DNA from: GCA-2708415 sp964351905
GTDB lineage: Bacteria > Pseudomonadota > Alphaproteobacteria > Micavibrionales > Micavibrionaceae
DNA length: 21,189 bases
Assembly (NCBI GenBank): GCA_964351905.1
Contig: CAYGPG010000028.1
Coordinates: forward strand, 1 to 21,189
Reading direction: 5' to 3'
In this document: piece by piece, positions 20,849-21,189 of the stretch
Layout of the letters: each line of letters opens with the position of its first letter
How positions within the stretch are numbered: the stretch's first letter is position 1
Translations under genes and position numbers: made by a program
The notes under the pieces: generated by a model
Database searches by the model: none
What the model was told of the DNA's origin: nothing
Seen by the model: the letters and a program-made list of their open reading frames with translations, nothing else

Positions 20849-21189
20849 ATGTTTAAAAAAATACTGATTGCTAACCGTGGTGAAATTGCCCTTCGTATTA
20901 TTCGTGCGTGTCGCGAGATGGGCATACAATCCGTGGCGGTTCACTCCACGGCAGATGCCAGTTCAATGGCTGTCCGCCTTGCTGATGAATCCGTTTGTAT
21001 TGGCCCACCTGCAAGTAAAGACAGCTACCTTAATATCCCGTCTATCTTAACCGCCGCCGCCGTAACAGGCGCAGAAGCTATTCACCCAGGTTATGGTTTT
21101 CTCTCCGAAAATGCAGAATTTGCGCGTATGGTCGAAGAGCACGGTTTTGCCTTTATCGGCCCGCACCCTGAGCACATTGAAAGTATGGG
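20849..21189 (+). CDS. accC: Biotin carboxylase subunit of acetyl-CoA carboxylase (5' part)
   Basis: The first 113 residues of AccC; the gene runs off the window (usual length about 450 aa). AccC carboxylates the biotin on AccB with ATP and bicarbonate. The N-terminus MFKKILIANRGEIALRIIRA is the family signature, followed by GIQSVAVHSTADASSMAVRL, ADESVCIGP, the SYLNIPSILTAA segment and GAEAIHPGYGFLSENAEFAR, all typical of the biotin carboxylase N-terminal domain. The start ATG 20849 lies one base after the GNAT stop, with AAAAGAGA upstream as a ribosome site. The ATP-grasp domain is outside the window. Confidence 0.97.
   Translation, partial: MFKKILIANRGEIALRIIRACREMGIQSVAVHSTADASSMAVRLADESVCIGPPASKDSYLNIPSILTAAAVTGAEAIHPGYGFLSENAEFARMVEEHGFAFIGPHPEHIESM

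Overview
The window reads as chromosomal DNA of an AT-rich alphaproteobacterium. Two pieces of gene order support this. One is guaB, rsmB and guaA on the same strand. The other is an M48 peptidase, DsbA, aroQ, accB, accC run. Both are arrangements I associate with alphaproteobacteria. The exact lineage cannot be settled from the sequence. No rRNA, tRNA, CRISPR array, transposase or phage gene was seen.

Layout, left to right. 1-2600: a lysine/alanine-rich histone H1-like protein, a HI0933/BaiN-type flavoprotein, a stand-alone BLUF blue-light sensor with every key flavin-site residue, and a tiny His-rich metal-binding protein. 2598-5109: an Mrr-type restriction endonuclease cut by an in-frame TAA, directly behind guaA. 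5171-6640: a DUF2946 protein plus an outer-membrane barrel protein, probably metal linked. 6651-7799: a dispersed palindromic repeat, a bidirectional terminator, and a small operon (unknown 98-aa protein, an 82-codon frame broken by TAA, MarR-type regulator) behind a cluster of GATCAA/TTGATC dyads. 7810-11335: pentapeptide-repeat protein, rsmB, an acidic secreted protein, a YdcZ-type transporter and a GNAT acetyltransferase. 11407-13508: two related membrane-anchored acidic proteins and guaB with a clear promoter. 13594-15882: second copy of the dispersed repeat, a LysE/ArgO exporter, an unknown protein, rlmE and a membrane protein. 15947-21189: M48/TPR peptidase, two DsbA-like thioredoxin-fold proteins, a PCu(A)C copper chaperone lipoprotein with a His tail, aroQ, accB, a GNAT gene inserted between accB and accC, and the start of accC.

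Functional themes are GMP synthesis (guaA, guaB), rRNA methylation (rsmB, rlmE), envelope protein and copper handling (M48, DsbA pair, PCu(A)C, DUF2946, barrel protein), and fatty-acid and shikimate metabolism (accB, accC, aroQ).

The most unusual signal is that three reading frames are broken or headless. mrr has an in-frame TAA followed by 46 intact codons. The frame before marR has an in-frame TAA followed by 54 intact codons. accB has about 30 codons of homologous N-terminus upstream of any standard start codon. TAA is the normal terminator of many intact genes here, so general reassignment of TAA is not credible. Point-mutation decay, assembly error or local recoding remain possible. No clearly new multi-gene system was proven. 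The best candidates for follow-up are the marR operon with its concentric palindrome and the accB start.
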